Below, one piece after another: positions 21,932-36,900 of a stretch of DNA of 64,000 bases. A program made the position numbers and the translations under genes. How positions within the stretch are numbered: the stretch's first letter is position 1; each line of letters opens with the position of its first letter. The DNA lies in contig CM057481.1 in assembly GCA_030035585.1 (NCBI GenBank), forward strand, positions 10,441,128-10,505,127. Direction: 5' to 3'. Under the pieces are notes generated by a model. That model was not told the DNA's origin and did not search any database. It saw only the letters and a program-made list of their open reading frames with translations. Source of the stretch: Dugong dugon. Taxonomy: Eukaryota > Chordata > Mammalia > Sirenia > Dugongidae.

Positions 21932-24900
21932 CTGAAACCACATTGACATTGATATGTTAGGAAGGTGTGCAAGCAGACTTGCAAAGCAATTCCTGAGTTA
22001 TACTGACTTTGAAAACATTATGGGTTAAGCCCAGGATAAAATTATGTTACTTGGCCATAGTTTAAAAGCTTTTGTCTTACTGGATTTTAATTGCACAAAC
22101 TTTTTTCACTAACTCCTATTGTAAAGTTCCTTGCTTGGATATATAGCTATTACATACTTTTTAAGACTATATTTTTAGCAGAAAAACCAAGTCTCTCTAA
22201 CTATGGAGCTAGAATGAGATGCCCTCTCCCACTAAAAGTGCTCTTAAAATGGTGAGTCCCCATAAGATCAAGTGCTTGTCTTGACTGCACAAACCTTAGT
22301 GGCTAATTCAAGGCCCTGAAGTAGGGCTTGGGAATTTCCTTTTGACCTCAAAACTTTTCTCCAGTAAGCTAGGAAGTAGTAAAGACTTTTTCACGATAAA
22401 GATTTAAGAAATCTTTGAAAGGATGCTTTCTGTGTCACTAATTTATCCTCAAATGAATAAATGGGCCAATGTAGGGGGTGAGATTCTAGCTCTATAGAGT
22501 GAAAGAATTGGTAACACGTGAACCACCAGTTTGAGACGCAAGGAAGGCTAGAAAAGGGTACCCCTAAAGCAGCATAGCTTCTTTTTCCCAAATTAAAAAA
22601 AAAGTATCAAAACTAGATGTACAACCAATTTTGCAAACCCATTTTTTTTTTTTTTAGCTCAAGGAGACGGGTTATATAAACAAACAGGTAACACCCCCAA
22701 TCCAAGAGCACGATAATTTAGAAGTAAAAATGATTGATTGGTTTATGTGACACCAAATTATACAGTGCTTTTGGACTTGCAGCTCTGTTCTGAACACTGC
22801 CAACACGTTAATTTTTTTAAAAATGTGGGCTTCATTCTTAAGAATTTTTTTGTTGGGGGGGGGGGGCGGGGCGGGGGGCTTTTGGTGTTTTTTAGGGTCT
22901 TAAACTGATAATGTTTTACCGTTCAAATGTATGTATTTTTCATTCAATAAAATTGTCTTAATATTTGAACTGTCTCGTGATTTCATACTGGAAAGAACCA
23001 TTTTTAAAGATGTCAGTGGGAAAGCTGAATCCAAGGATTGAAATGTAGTTCCACTGTATTCCCATTCAAAATTAATAATACACAAGTGCAAATCACGGAA
23101 CCAACCAGGCACTTCAAAGATTTAGCCATACAACTGTCTCCCCACCCGACTACACTGAAACCAGTCATAGACAGCTGGTGACAAAGCTCATACCTGTCTC
23201 AGTTCTGACAGTCCCTTCAAGATTGCTTGCTGTCGATCCCTGTTTCTCACCAGGTTAGGATTAAGAAGTGGGTCCCTGACAAGGTCAGATTCAAATAGTT
23301 GCTGCTGTTCTTGGTCACGGTCTGAAGCCAAATGAAACTGACAAGTCAAATGCATTTCTAATAACACAGCCCTAAACCACCTAGTATTTTAAGACTTCAT
23401 TAATAGTTAGTTAGTTAGAAATAAAAAAAATTTAGCAGTGGACTCTGGACGAGAAAAAATTCTTTCCATGTCCCCCAGGGCACATCTTTTGAGACTGCAG
23501 TAGCAGAACTAAGGGCTGGAACAGGAACTCAGATTGTAAGTAAGTTAGAAAGGTTCAATTTGTACAATAAGACGACTTGTATTTACTTACCATGTGAATT
23601 CTGGTACTGAGGGTCCTGGGTTGAAGGCCTGGATAATGGTGCATCTGGATTCAGGTAATAGATCTCATTGGTTCGGACATAGGGAATAAAATCGGATGGT
23701 TCAGAAATCCCAAGTGATGATTCTGTTTGACTAGCTCCTGAGATCAGATTCTCTCTCTTGTAACTACTGTTCTTTAGTGGTAAGTGTAATGTATTAGTCT
23801 GAGTTTGTTGGGTTCTGTTTTTCACTGCTGGAATTGGTGATTGAGGCCTATTTTTAAAAAAAAAAAAAAAAAGCCAAAACAGCAATCAAGAAGCTTTAAT
23901 ACAAAATTGTACGTTTTAAATTAAGAATATCTACTCTTTAATCACATTTCAATTTATTTTAAGTGTACCTGTTAACACTTCTAAGAACACTGTTATGTAA
24001 AGAAGCCTCAGTTCTTTGATAACTTTTTCATAAAAAGCACAACAGAACAGGATTAACTCCAGTTTTTACTAGTACTATAGCTCAAAATAGTAGTAGTATA
24101 GGGGAAAATTACAGTTGATTTTCATTTGTAGGCTGTATATTTGCCAATTTGGCTACTCACAAAAATTTGTTAACCCCAAAAATCAAAACTTGTGGCACTT
24201 CAGTGGTTTGTAGACATGCTCCAAACCAAACCCATTGCCGCTGAGTTGATTCTGACTCATAGCAACCCTCCAGGACAGAGTAGAACTGCCCCGTAGGATT
24301 TCCAAGGAGCAGCTGGTGGATTCAAATTGCTAACCTTTTGGTCAGTAGCTGAACTCTTAACCACTGTGCCGCCAGGGCTCCATACAGCAGTGAATAATTT
24401 GAGTTGCCCAATGTGCGTATACTCAGCTGAGGTCAAACAAAGTGATACTCTGCCTTGTTTCAGCTCTCATACTCATTTAACAAGTGTCCTTTCCAGGGTC
24501 CATTTAGTGCCACTATTTTTTCTGCTTTTGTTGGCGACTTTGCTGTTTAAAATGGCCCATAATCGCAGTGCTTCTGTGCCATCTAGCGTTCCTAAGCACA
24601 GGAAGGCTGTGGTGTGCCTTAGGGAGAAAATGGGAGTTAGGTGAGCTAGCTTCAGGTGTGAGTTACAGCGCTGTTGGCGTGAGTTCAAAGATAATGAATC
24701 AAGAATATAAAGGTGTCTAAAAACATGTTAAAGTTATGCATTGGTCAGCTGACAGAAATGTTGTTGTACACAGAGGCTCGCAGGAACCTCACCTTTTATT
24801 TCCACTAGGAGCAACGGGTTCAGTGTTAGCTTAACAGCGTTTAGGATGGCTTTACAGAATATAACTATCACAAATAATGAGAACCAATGGCATTAGGTCC

Positions 24901-27900
24901 CGAGGATCAATGCTGGCTGGGTTAATCTGAGCCTAATGCTTCTCCTTAGATAATTCACCTAAAATAACGTACTTACCATCTGAACTATATTTTCTATTAC
25001 AGCCCCTGTCTGACCCAACTCTCAACTAGCTGGTTCAAGCACAAAGGCAGAAAGTAAAAATTCTAACAGTTCCACATATGTTGTTTTAAATCTCCCATTG
25101 ATTAAATTTTTCATTGTCCTTAATCATTTTTTCAGTGCTCCCATAACCCAAGCAGAATGCCTATTCCACTGTTCACATACCTAGAAAAACCAACCCGCTC
25201 AGCTGAGCCTGGAGGTCATAGACAAGGTCACCCACATTCCTGCCCAGGATGCCAAGGCCCAGACTTACCCAGCTGGGGCTTCCCACAAGCTGCCATCTAG
25301 TCAACTCTTTGAACTCCAGCCAAAATGCCACCCTTTCCCTTAAACCTCTACTGCTTACCTGGAAGTCACACCCTTTCCATTTCTTGCTGTCTTCATATAC
25401 ACACGTGCCTCATCACACCTAGACTCTTAACAGATGTTTGATGCCTCTTGTCCCACACAGAAAACATTAAATGACTATGGAATCAATCTCGTCTATAACG
25501 TACCTTTCCTTACTGAAAGAATTAATTTTTAGAGGCTCTTCTTCCTAAAACATGAACAGATAGATGCAGGTAAGGAGTATATAGCTTTTCCATGTCCCCA
25601 CCAATACTTTTAGTGGTTACTTGTTGAAATAATCTGAGGATATTTGAATAAAAGATAGTGGATCATGGAATAAAAAGATTTCATATGTTTCTAGAGTCAG
25701 AAGCAATCCAGTAATTCCTCATCTTACAAACTGTCCACTGTGTACATGGACAACAGTGTGAATAAAGAACAGCATTCACTAAGTGTAAACTTTTCTGTAA
25801 AAGACCATACAGTAAACATTTTTCACTTTACTGTGTTCACAAAAAGCTTTATTTAAAAAATCAGACAGCAGACTGGATTGGTCCATGGGCTGTAGTCTGC
25901 CAATCCCTGGTATACACTAAAGCAAATTTCTAGAACTCCCGCTGAGAAACAGAACAGTCTTGCTGAAAACATGAACATGGGAAACTGTTTCGCTTGACAA
26001 AAATATTCAGAAGAGCTTCACCTTTTTGACCAGGTGCCACCTGAATCTTGACTCAGTTTCCTGATGAGATGTGGGAAGAGCTTCCGGAGAAGAACTGCTG
26101 TTTGGAGAGAGGTGTCCAAGGTTATTTCTTTCTACCAAGTGAAGAAGTTCCATTTGCCTTCTTAATTTTTTTTCTTCTCTCTGCTTTTGAAGCTGTTTAG
26201 GGTACTTTTCTGATGCTGGAATATACCTTCTGAGTGGCTTATGTATATTCCAGTCAGGCCTTTTTAAACATTTCTTCATGTGTCTGATTTGCTTCTCTGT
26301 CCTTGTGAGCTGATTACAGTGGTCACTATGCCAGCTGTTTTCTAAGTTGGCTCCTTTATCCTGACTTAATTCTTGCTTGTTTTTCTTAGTGTTAAATTTT
26401 CCATTAAATTCTGCAGAAATCTCAGGAGATGGACAGTCTATAATCTCCCTCTCAAGTACCGATCCACAGTGTGATTCTGTACTGAACATTCCTGTATTTA
26501 AATCATCTAAAGAAAAGAAGTTTCAGATGACTTATTCTTAGCACCATGTTATATATGCATCATTTTTTAAAGCAAAAGTTCCCATAGAACTGTTTGGGCT
26601 TTCACTCAGAATATACAAAATGCCATATCCGGTGTCACCTTGTATTGTCTAAAGCCTGTTTTATTTCCAAGACAAGTCTGATCTACTTTTTCTATCAAAG
26701 GTGGTAGGACCTCACAACATTTTTTTGCAAAAAGCACTTTAGAAGTCATTTAAAAAAAGACATTTGAAGTTTTCTTGTTTTCCTGGTTTGAAATTAATGA
26801 GGAACATAAACATAGAAGATCTGGAAAATGTCCTTCAGTTCTTTGTTTTTACCTCAGAGGCACCAGATACACGTCTCTTAAAATCACCCTCTTAAACCAG
26901 TCACCTCTCAGGTGAGGGCTGCTAACGATACTAAGTAAGTTCCACGTACTTTTGAGTCCTTATCTACCACCTGAAGCTAAGGCCCAGATCTTGCCTGCAG
27001 ACCATTTCTAATCATAACCTTCACTTTTTTCCCTTGTGTAAACAGGAAACAGTCACCACCCAGAAAAGACACCTGAAATTTCCTTACTACTAAGGTCCAG
27101 TAATATACTCAGCTATCACAGCTGTTTAACCAGCTGAATAACAACACTGCAAAGGCTCTCTTTCACATATGATTACAATTTCAAATACATAATTAGGTAC
27201 TGAAAAGAGGTCTGGGTGGCATATTAAGAAAATGAGCAGTCCAGTTACAGATCCCCTAACTTCCCTTAGACGCTTAGGGGAATAAGCTCTATCGAGCGTG
27301 GTGTTCAGGCTGGGGCTGCTGGAGGACTAATCCTGAGCAAGGCTGCCCAACCTGCACCCCTGTCACACTGGGTATTTTCCTTCCGCCACTCCAGACCCAC
27401 CTGCCACCCCTCCGCCCCACTCTCTGACCTGACAGGCTGGACCACATCAGTGGGTTTCTAAGTCCTCTAGGTTTGGGTTCTGTCAAAAGGGCTCCCAAGC
27501 AGATTAAAAGGAGGGACGAGTGAGGTCACGGCTCTTTCTCCACTGGTTGATTCCCTGTGAGCTGACCTCAGTCCCACTGGTCCTTAACTGAAGGTCACTG
27601 CTTCTCTCAGGTGACTTCTACACAACTCTTCTCCCCTGGGCTCTGCTAACAGCTCAGCTGCTACTAGCACCAGAGCCAATGCACTCTCTCGTGACTCCCT
27701 TACACCTACTCCTTTGGAAATAGTCCCTTTCTAAATAAATCATCTTGAATTATCCCACTTTTGGACCCTGACTGATTAAACTCCCTTATTTAATAGCACC
27801 ACCCACAATATCACAGTCTTAAGCCTTGTCTTAAGCCTTAGTTGCACTTTTTGTTAATTGATGTGTAGGATTTAAATAACTTAGATATTCATCTGGACAT

Positions 27901-30900
27901 AAGGGGACGACTGAACCCGATTCTTCTATGCTTAAGAGCAGACTATCAAAAAACGCCAAGAGCACATCAGCAGAACAACTTCAGTTAAGGAAGCAGGCTG
28001 CACCAGCGAACTGCTTTACTCCACTTCTCTTTTCATAGTCCCTTTCTACTTTCCTGCTAGTGATGTGGTTGGTTGGTACTGTATTAAAATACAGTCAAAA
28101 ATTGGCAGAAAACAGTGTTTCAAGGTAAGGATTTCCTTAAGACATTTTGGGATCAAGGCCCTGCACTGCCCAACTCTGGAGTAGCTCTTTGGTATCCTGA
28201 GGGCAACACACCGCCATCAACTATGGCAACACACTGCTGTTAACTATGGCCAGCCATTCTGCCATTCTGGTTTCTGTCTCTTTTTAAATTACCCAAGGAC
28301 GACGAATACTGACAGGAGGCTCCACTAGTTTAAAATGTGAAAAGATGATAACATTTCCCAAACAGAGGGCTGAAGACACAATGAGCATGGAGACCTATGA
28401 TAATGATACCCAACATAGATGCTTACTACTTATTCAAAAAATTAAAACCAGCTCATGAAAAGACACTCAACATCGTTAGTCATGAGAAAAATGCAATGAA
28501 AATCACAATGAGGTATCATTTTATACACACTAACCAAAAAAACTAAACTAGCTGCCATCAAGTCGATTTTGATCACGGTGAACTGCATTACATAGGGTTT
28601 TCAAGGCTGTGACCTTTCTACCAAAGTACCTCTGGGTGGGTTAGAATCGACAACCTTTCAGTTAACAGTTGAGTGCTTAAGCATTTATGCCACAACCAAG
28701 GACTCCTTTTCACACACACTAGGATGGCTATAATAAAAAAGACAAGTGTTAGCAAGGATGTGGAGAAACTGGAAACTTCATGTGCTGCTGGTGGAAAAAA
28801 ATGGCGTAACCGCTTTGGAAAACTTCGGCAGTTCCTCAAAACGTTATAACAGAGTTACCATATGATGCGGCAATTTTACTCCCAGGTCTGTACCCAAGAG
28901 AATTGAGAACATATGTCCACACAAAAACCTGGACATGAATGTCCATAGCAGCTTTATTCATAATAGCCAAGAAATGGAAATAACCCAATGTCCATCAACT
29001 GATGAATAAATAAACAAAATACGATATACAATGGAATATTATCTGGCAATAAAACACGGAATACAGACACACGCTCCAACATGGACAAAACTTCAAACAT
29101 TATGTAAGTGAAAGTAGCCAGTCACAAAAGGCCAAATGTGGTCTGATTCCAATTATATGAAATGTCCAATGTAGACCAATCCACAGAGACAGAAGGTACA
29201 TTAGTTGCTGTCCAGGTCTGGGGGGTTCGGGGAAATAGGGTGATTAAAATGTTCTAAAACTGATTGTGATAATGGTTGCACAACTCTAACAGCTGTGTTG
29301 TACACTTTCAAAGGGTGAATTCTGTGCTACATGAATTATATCTGAACCAAGTCATTGTTAAAAAAAAAAAACAAAAATCCAAGACATCAGATCTCTTTAG
29401 TTTCTAACTCACTCAACGCTTAAAAATCTCAAATTCCTTTAATTTTTAAACTTTTTAAATTAACTGAAGTTAATTCTAATTGTTTTAATCGTGACTTTAA
29501 GTAAATCTTAAATCATAAATTCTAAAGAAATACCTGTTTGCACACCAGTATCCTTCTTGGGAGAGGTCATATAACTGATACATGTATCCATCTTACCACC
29601 GGCTTCATCAGAGCTATGTCTTAAATTTGAAATGTTGTCAGTGGATGCGTTATATTCCATTTGTATCGTATCACCTGGTGAGGAGAAATAAATTGTCTGA
29701 TAGAATGACAATGCAGGAATATTAACAGAAATTATATATAGCAGCAACTAAACATTCAGTAAGACTTTTAGTTAAACCAATCACTATGAACACTGCAATG
29801 AAAATTTAGAAGGGCTAGCTTAAATGTTCTTTCAAAAGATTAACCCACTGCCGTCAATTTGATTCCCTTTCATAGCGACCCTATGAAATTGCCCTGTTGG
29901 GTTTCTAAGGCTATCATCTTTACAGAAGCAGACTGCCACATCTTTCCCCCGCAGAGTGGCTGGTGGCTTCGAACCATCAACTTTTCAGTTAGCAGCTGAG
30001 TGCTTAACCACTGCACTACCAGGGCTCCTATAAAAAGTTACTTACATTTTATCCCTTACTGAATTTAGGGAGATACTTAATATTTTTCTTTAAAAAAAAA
30101 AAAAAATAGACACAAAAGTACACATTTTCCCTACCTCACAGGATTACTATAAGCAGCACATAGTAAAATCTATGTAAAAAGATAACTGAAAAGTGTAACT
30201 TCAGTTGTATTTCAATACAATTTCCCAAATAAGCATCACTATTTATAAAGTTATATTAGTTCAGACTTCAACAACTTAACAAAAACACAACCCAATTAAA
30301 AAATGGGCGAAAGGCACTTCACCAGAGAGGACATTCAAGCAACCAACAAAACACCTGAAAAGATTTTGCCATTATTACCCATCAGAAAGATGCAAATCAA
30401 AACAACAATGAGATACTATCTCACCCCAGTTAAAAATGGCACTGAGAAAAAAACAGAAGACAAACGCTGGCTGGAATGTAGGGCAACTGGAACCATTATC
30501 CACTGCTGGTGGGACTGTAAAATGGTACAGATGCTATGGAAAACGGTACGGCACTTCCTCAAAATACTAGAAATAAAACTACCTTTTGATCCAGTAATCT
30601 CACGCCTAGGTGCATACCCTGGAGACCTAACAGAAGTGACATAAACAGACATATACACACCTATGTTCACTGCAGCACTATTCACAGTAACAGACAGATG
30701 GACACAACCTAAGTGCCCATCAACAGATGATGGGTACACAAAATGTGGTACATACGTCCAAGGGGATACTACTCAACCACAAAGAACAATGATGAGTCCT
30801 CGAAACATAACATGGATAAATCTGGAAGACATTATGCTGAGTGAAATATGTCAATCACAAAAGAATACTGTATGATCTCACTTTATCAAAAGACAAAAAT

Positions 30901-33900
30901 AGATATAAATGCAGAAACCAACGTTCATTGGTGGTTACTAGTGTCAGGTAAAGAGGGGAGAAGGGAACCACTCTTTAGAGACTAGACACTGCTTATTTTT
31001 TGTGTTGGGAAGGGTAACACCGAACGAAGATGGGTGAAGTGCACCTAGCTTGACCAAGGTGAATGATGTCACTAAGAAGTATACAAACACAAAAAGGGAC
31101 AATTTTGGTAAATGCTAGGACATACATAATTTCACAACACCACTAACAACCAAAAACTTTGTGTAGTTACATATGTATGTATGTATATATGTAGTTACAT
31201 ATGTATGTATGTATGTGTATTAAGTATGTGTGTATACATATACACACCCACATATATATATAATAAGGCACATATGGGGTGCAGTCATGGATACTTCTTA
31301 GACATAAACACCTCACAAGATTGGTTTTCTGGGTTTGAAGACTTAGGACCACAGTCTCGTGAGACAACTCGGTCAACTGGCATAATATACTTCATAAAGT
31401 TTATGTTCCACACCCTAGCTTGGTGAGTCCTAAAAGCCTGCAAGCTGCCGTCTAAGATACAACTATTGGTCTCTTCTCTTCCAAAGCTAAAGAGAAAGAA
31501 GGAAACCAAAGACTTAGAGAAGAAACTAATCTACAGAACAGTCTACACAACCCACAGCCTCATCTACCCTGAAACCAGAAGAGCTAGATGGTGCCTAGCT
31601 ACCAGTAATGACTGTTCTGAGCAGGGCCACAATATATGGATCCTGACAGAAGGGGAGAAAAATGTGAAACAGAACTCAAATTCTTAAAAAGTTCAGACTT
31701 ACTGGACCAGTTGAGACTAGAGGACTCCCCGAGACTATCACCCAGAGATACTCCATAAACCTGGAACTGAAACAACCACGAGGTCACCTTTTAGCTAAAT
31801 AACAGACTGGCTCATAAAATGAAGAATATTACCCTTGAGTACTGTGTACCATTAAGAAATCATCTACATGAGACCAAACGGTCAACAAGTACTCTAAAGC
31901 AAAGATGAAAAGGTAAGGTAACAGGGAAATCAGATTACTGGAAACGAAACACATAAAATGGAATAAGAATGTTGACATATTGTGAAAAATGTAACCAATG
32001 TCACTGTGAGGATTGTGAGGATGGCGCAGGACCGGGCACTGTTTCGTTCTGTTGTACATAGGATCGCTATGAGCTGGAATCGACCTGACGGCACCCAACA
32101 ACGTCACTGAACAATGTGTATAAGAACTGTTAAATGGAAACCTAATTTGCTGTGAACACTTTCACCAAAAACACAATAAAATATTATTTTAAAAGTTACA
32201 TTAGTTCAAGGCCTGAAATTTGTTTTAAAAAACTGAGTTAATGTCCCTGTTTGCGGATGTATGATACTATACACAGAAAACCGTAAAAACTGCATGAGAA
32301 AAAACTACTGGAACTAATAGCTTCAGCAGAGTAGCAGGAGACAAAATAAACATACAAAATCAGTTGGATTCCTATACACCAATAAAGAGAATTACAAAAA
32401 GGAAATCAGGAAAACAATACCATTTATAACAGCCCCTAAAAAAATAAAATACTTAGGAATAAACCTAATCAGGGATGTAAAAGACCTATACAAAGAAAAC
32501 TACAAAACATACTGCAAGAAACCAAAAGAGATCTACATAAATGGAAAAACATCCCATGCTCATGGATAAGTAGACTCAACATTGTGAAAATGACAATTCT
32601 ACCCAAAGCAATTTACAAATACAATGCAATCCCGATCCAAATACCAACAACATTCTTTAAAAAGATGGAAAAACTAATCATTAACTTTATATGGAAAGGA
32701 AAAAAGCCCCAGATAAGTAAAGCACTATTGAAGAAGAAGAATACAGTAGGAAGACTCGCACTACCTGACCTCAGAACCTAGCATACAGCTACAGTAGTCA
32801 AAACAGCCTGGTACTGGTACAACAACAGATACATTGACCAATGGAACAGAATTGAGAACCCAGATGTAAATCCATTCACCTATGGTCACCTGATCTTCGA
32901 CAAGGGCCCAAAGTCCATCAAATTGGGAAAAGACAGTCTTTTTCACAAATGGTGCTGGCAAAACTGGTTATCCATCTGCAAAAAATGAAACAGGACCCAT
33001 ACCTCACACCGTATACAAAAACTGATTCAAAATGGATCAAAGACCTAAATATAAAGCAAAAAACTATAAAGTTCATAGAAGAAAAAATAGGATCAATGCT
33101 AGAGGCCCTAATACATAGCATTAAGAGGATACAACCAACAACACACAAACTCCAGAAGATAAGCTAGATAACTGGGATCTTCTAAAAATTAAACACTTAA
33201 GCTCATCAAAAGACTTCACCAGAAGAGTGAAAAGAGAACCTACAGACTGGGAAAAAATTTTTAGACATTACAAGTCAGACAAAGGTCTCATCTCTAAAAT
33301 CTACAAGAAAAGCCAACACCTCTACAACAAAAAGACAAACAATCCTATCAAAAAACGGGCAAAGGAAATGAACAGACACTTCACCAAAGAAGACATTCAA
33401 GCAGCCAACACACACATGAGGAAATGCTCACAATCACTAGCCATTAGAGAAATGCAAATTAAAACCACGATGAGATACCATCTCACCCAGGCATTACTGG
33501 CACGAATCAAAAACACTAGAAATAACAAATGTTGGAGGGGCTGCGGGGAGATGGGAACTCTTATACACGGCTGGTGGGAATGCAAAATGATACAACCATT
33601 TTGGAAAATGATATGGCGCTTCCTCAGAAAGCTAGAAATAGAAATACCATACGATCCAGCAATCCCACTCCTAGAAATATATCCTAGAGAAATAAGAGTC
33701 GTCACTCGAATAGACATATGCACACCTGTGTTCACGACAGCACTGTTCACAATAGCAAAAAGATGGAAACAACCTAGATGCCCATCAACAGATGAATGGA
33801 TAAACAAACTCTGATACATACACACAATGGAGTACTATGCAACGAGAAAGAACAATGATGAATCTGTGAAGCATCTCATAACATGGATGAAACTGGAGGA

Positions 33901-36900
33901 CATTATGCTGAATTAAATAAGTCAATCACAAAAGGACAAATATTGTATGAGACCTCTACTATAAAAACTCATGAAAAAGTTTACCCACAATAAGAAAAAA
34001 TCTTTGTTGGTGATGAGTGATGGGATGGGTGGGGAAATACTAAATAGACAATAGGTAAGTTGTAACTTTGGTGAAGGGTGAGAGAGTACACAATACTGGG
34101 GAAACCAGCACAACTTGTACAAGAAAAGGTCATGGAAGCCCCATAGACACATCCAAACTCCCTGAGGGACTGAATTGCTGGGCGGAGGGCTGTGGGGACC
34201 ATGGTCTCAGGGAGCATCTAGCTCAATTGGCATAACACAGTTTATAAAGACAATGTTCTGCATTCTACCTTGGTGAGCAGAGTCTGGGGTCTTAAAAGCC
34301 TGTGAGCAGCCATCTAAGGTACTCCACTGGTCTCATCCCTTTGGGAGCAAGAGAGAATGAAGAGAGCAGGATACAAGGAAAAGATCAGTCCAAAGGACTA
34401 ATGGTCCACAGCTACCAAGGCCTCCACCAGACTGAGTCCAGTACAGCTAGATGGTGCCCGGCTACCACCACTGACTGCTCTGACCAATCACAACAGAGGG
34501 TTCTGGACAGAGCTGGAGAAGGATATAGAACAAAATTCTAACACACACACAAAAAGACCAGATTTACTGGCCTAAAGGAGACTGGAGAAACCCTGAGAGT
34601 ATGGCCCCAGGCACCCTTTTAGCTCAGTGGTGAAGTAACTTCCACGGTTCACTGTTCAGCCAGGGATTGGACAGCCCCATAAAACAAATCGGGACTAATG
34701 AGGCACAGCAGTCCAGGGACAAGGACTAGAAGGCAGAAGGGGACAGGAAAGCTGGTGATAAGGAACCCAAGGTTGAGCAAGGACAGCGGTGATGTGTAGT
34801 GAGGTTGTTAACCATTGTCATAGGGCAACGTGTACTGTTTAATAAGAAACTATTTTGTTCTGTAAACCTTCATCTAAAGTGAGAATAGCAGCACAATTGG
34901 AAGAGCGTAGTCAATGTCACTGAACTGTGCACGTAGAAATTTTTGAACTGGTGTATCTTTGGCTATGTATATTTTCACCAAAAAAAAGGTCAAGAAGGGA
35001 GAGGGTTGACATGTTGTGGGGTTGTTAACCAATGTCATAAAACAATATGTGTACTACTGTTTAATGAGAAACTATTTGTTCTGTAAACCTTCACCTGAAG
35101 TACAATTAAAAAAAAAAAAAAGGTGTACATACAAAAAGAAACAATCTTTGTTGGTTACGAGGGATAGGAGCAATAGGGGGTGGAATACTACATAGACAAT
35201 AGATAAGTGCTAACTTTGGTGAAGGGCAAGACAGTACACAATACTGGGGAAGCCAGCACAATGTGTACAAGGCAAGATCATGGAAGCTCCACAGACACAT
35301 CCAAACTCCCTGAGGGATCGAATTGCTGGGTGAAGGGCTGTGGGGACTATGGTCTCGGGGAACATCTAGCTCAACTGGCATAACACAGTTTATAAAGACA
35401 ATGTTCTACATTCCACCTTGGTGAGTAGCGTCTGGGGTCTTAAAAGCCTGTAAGCAGCCATCTAAGATACTCCACCGGTCTCATCCCTTTGGGAGCAAGG
35501 GGGAATGAAGAAAACTAAAGATACAAGGGAAAGATCAGTCCAAAGGACTACTGGACCACAGCTACCATGGCCTCCACCAAAATGAGTCCAGTACAACTAG
35601 ATGGTGCCCAGCTACCACCACTGACTGCACTGATGGGGATCACAACAGAGGGTCCTAGACAGAGCTGGAGAAAAATGTAGAACAAAATTCTAACTCACAA
35701 AAAAAGACCAGACTTACTGGCCTGACAGAAACTGGAGAAATCCCGAGAGTATGACCCCAGGATACGCTTTTAGCTCAGTAATGAAGTCACTCCCGAGGTT
35801 CACCCTTCAGCCAAAAATTACACAGCCCCATAAAACAAAATGAGACTAACTGGGCACAACAGTCCAGGGACAAGGACTAGCAGGCAGGAGGGGACAGGAA
35901 AGCTGGAAATAGAGAACCCAAGTTTGAGAGGACACAGTGTTGACATGTCGTGGGGTTGTTAACCATTGTCATAAAACAATATGTGTACTGTTTAATGAGA
36001 AACTATTTGTTCTGTAAACCTTCATCTAAAGTACAATTAAAAAAAAGAGTAACAAAAAAAATTTAGTTAAGTGTATTAAACGTACTAAAAATAGTCAATT
36101 ATTTAACATAATTTTCAAAACATAGTATAAATAAAATTCTGGTTAAGCACTTACCACCAAGATTTTTAAGCAATCTCGAAGTGTCGTGTCCTTTTTGAGC
36201 CAATTCTCGGATTCTCTGTTCTTGTTTCAGTCTCTGTGCCAGTTCCTGAGCTCTCTGCATTGTCTGCAGCAGCTCATTTGTCTTGAGAGTCCTGATTTCC
36301 TATCAACAGTACAAGTGTACACAGCCATTAAACACAAATATCAAACACATTTTCTTGGATCCTACTGTGTGCCAGGCACTGTTATATACACTGGGAGTGT
36401 ACCAGTAAGCAAGGCAAGGGTCCTGTCCTTCTGGACCTTACAGTCTGACATCTTTTTTTTTTTTTTCTTTTTAAAAGATTTATTTTTTTTCCCCCAAATG
36501 TTATGGACGTGGAGAAGGCTTGGTGCACAATAATGTTTTAGTGGGGGAACCAGAAGTTTGTTTTGAACATTCTAAGTTTGAGATCCTTATGAAGCTTTCA
36601 AGTAGAAACATCAGGCTTGTTACAAACTTAAGACAATACTCTGCCTTGGGAAAATAAACACTCAATCCATATCTCTGGAATAACTGAACGAATAAATACT
36701 ATTTCTCTCTTTAAAACATTAAAAATTATTTTAAATCGTAAGCACATATGGCATCCACTTAGCAAGAAAAAAGGTTTAGATATAAAAACTTTGGAGTAAA
36801 AAGTATGACAGTCTTCTGATAATAACTGCTGAAGTCTGGCCCCGCTCTTGGTAAGGGACTTCGGGATACGATAATTCCTAGTGGAATGATCTCTACCATG

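Larger units (their letters stand above)
30270..32193 (+). mobile_element. L1 fragment: ORF2 end and about 1.2 kb 3' UTR
   Basis: The 30303-30644 frame encodes the ORF2 C-terminus with a damaged CCHC knuckle ([14 protein letters not shown]) and [17 protein letters not shown] 3' UTR follows with TATG-type microsatellite (31170-31262) and an RTE-like insertion at 32007-32102, ending AACACAATAAAATATT. It is antisense to CCDC66. Confidence 0.88.

Noticed and set aside
31167..31426. Tyr/Ile/Cys-rich frames
   Set aside because: They are translations of the TATG/TA microsatellite.
33227..33814. 195-codon open frame with a CCHC motif, at first sight a host gene
   Set aside because: It is the C-terminal part of L1 ORF2 (zinc knuckle and [13 protein letters not shown] end) inside a dead L1.
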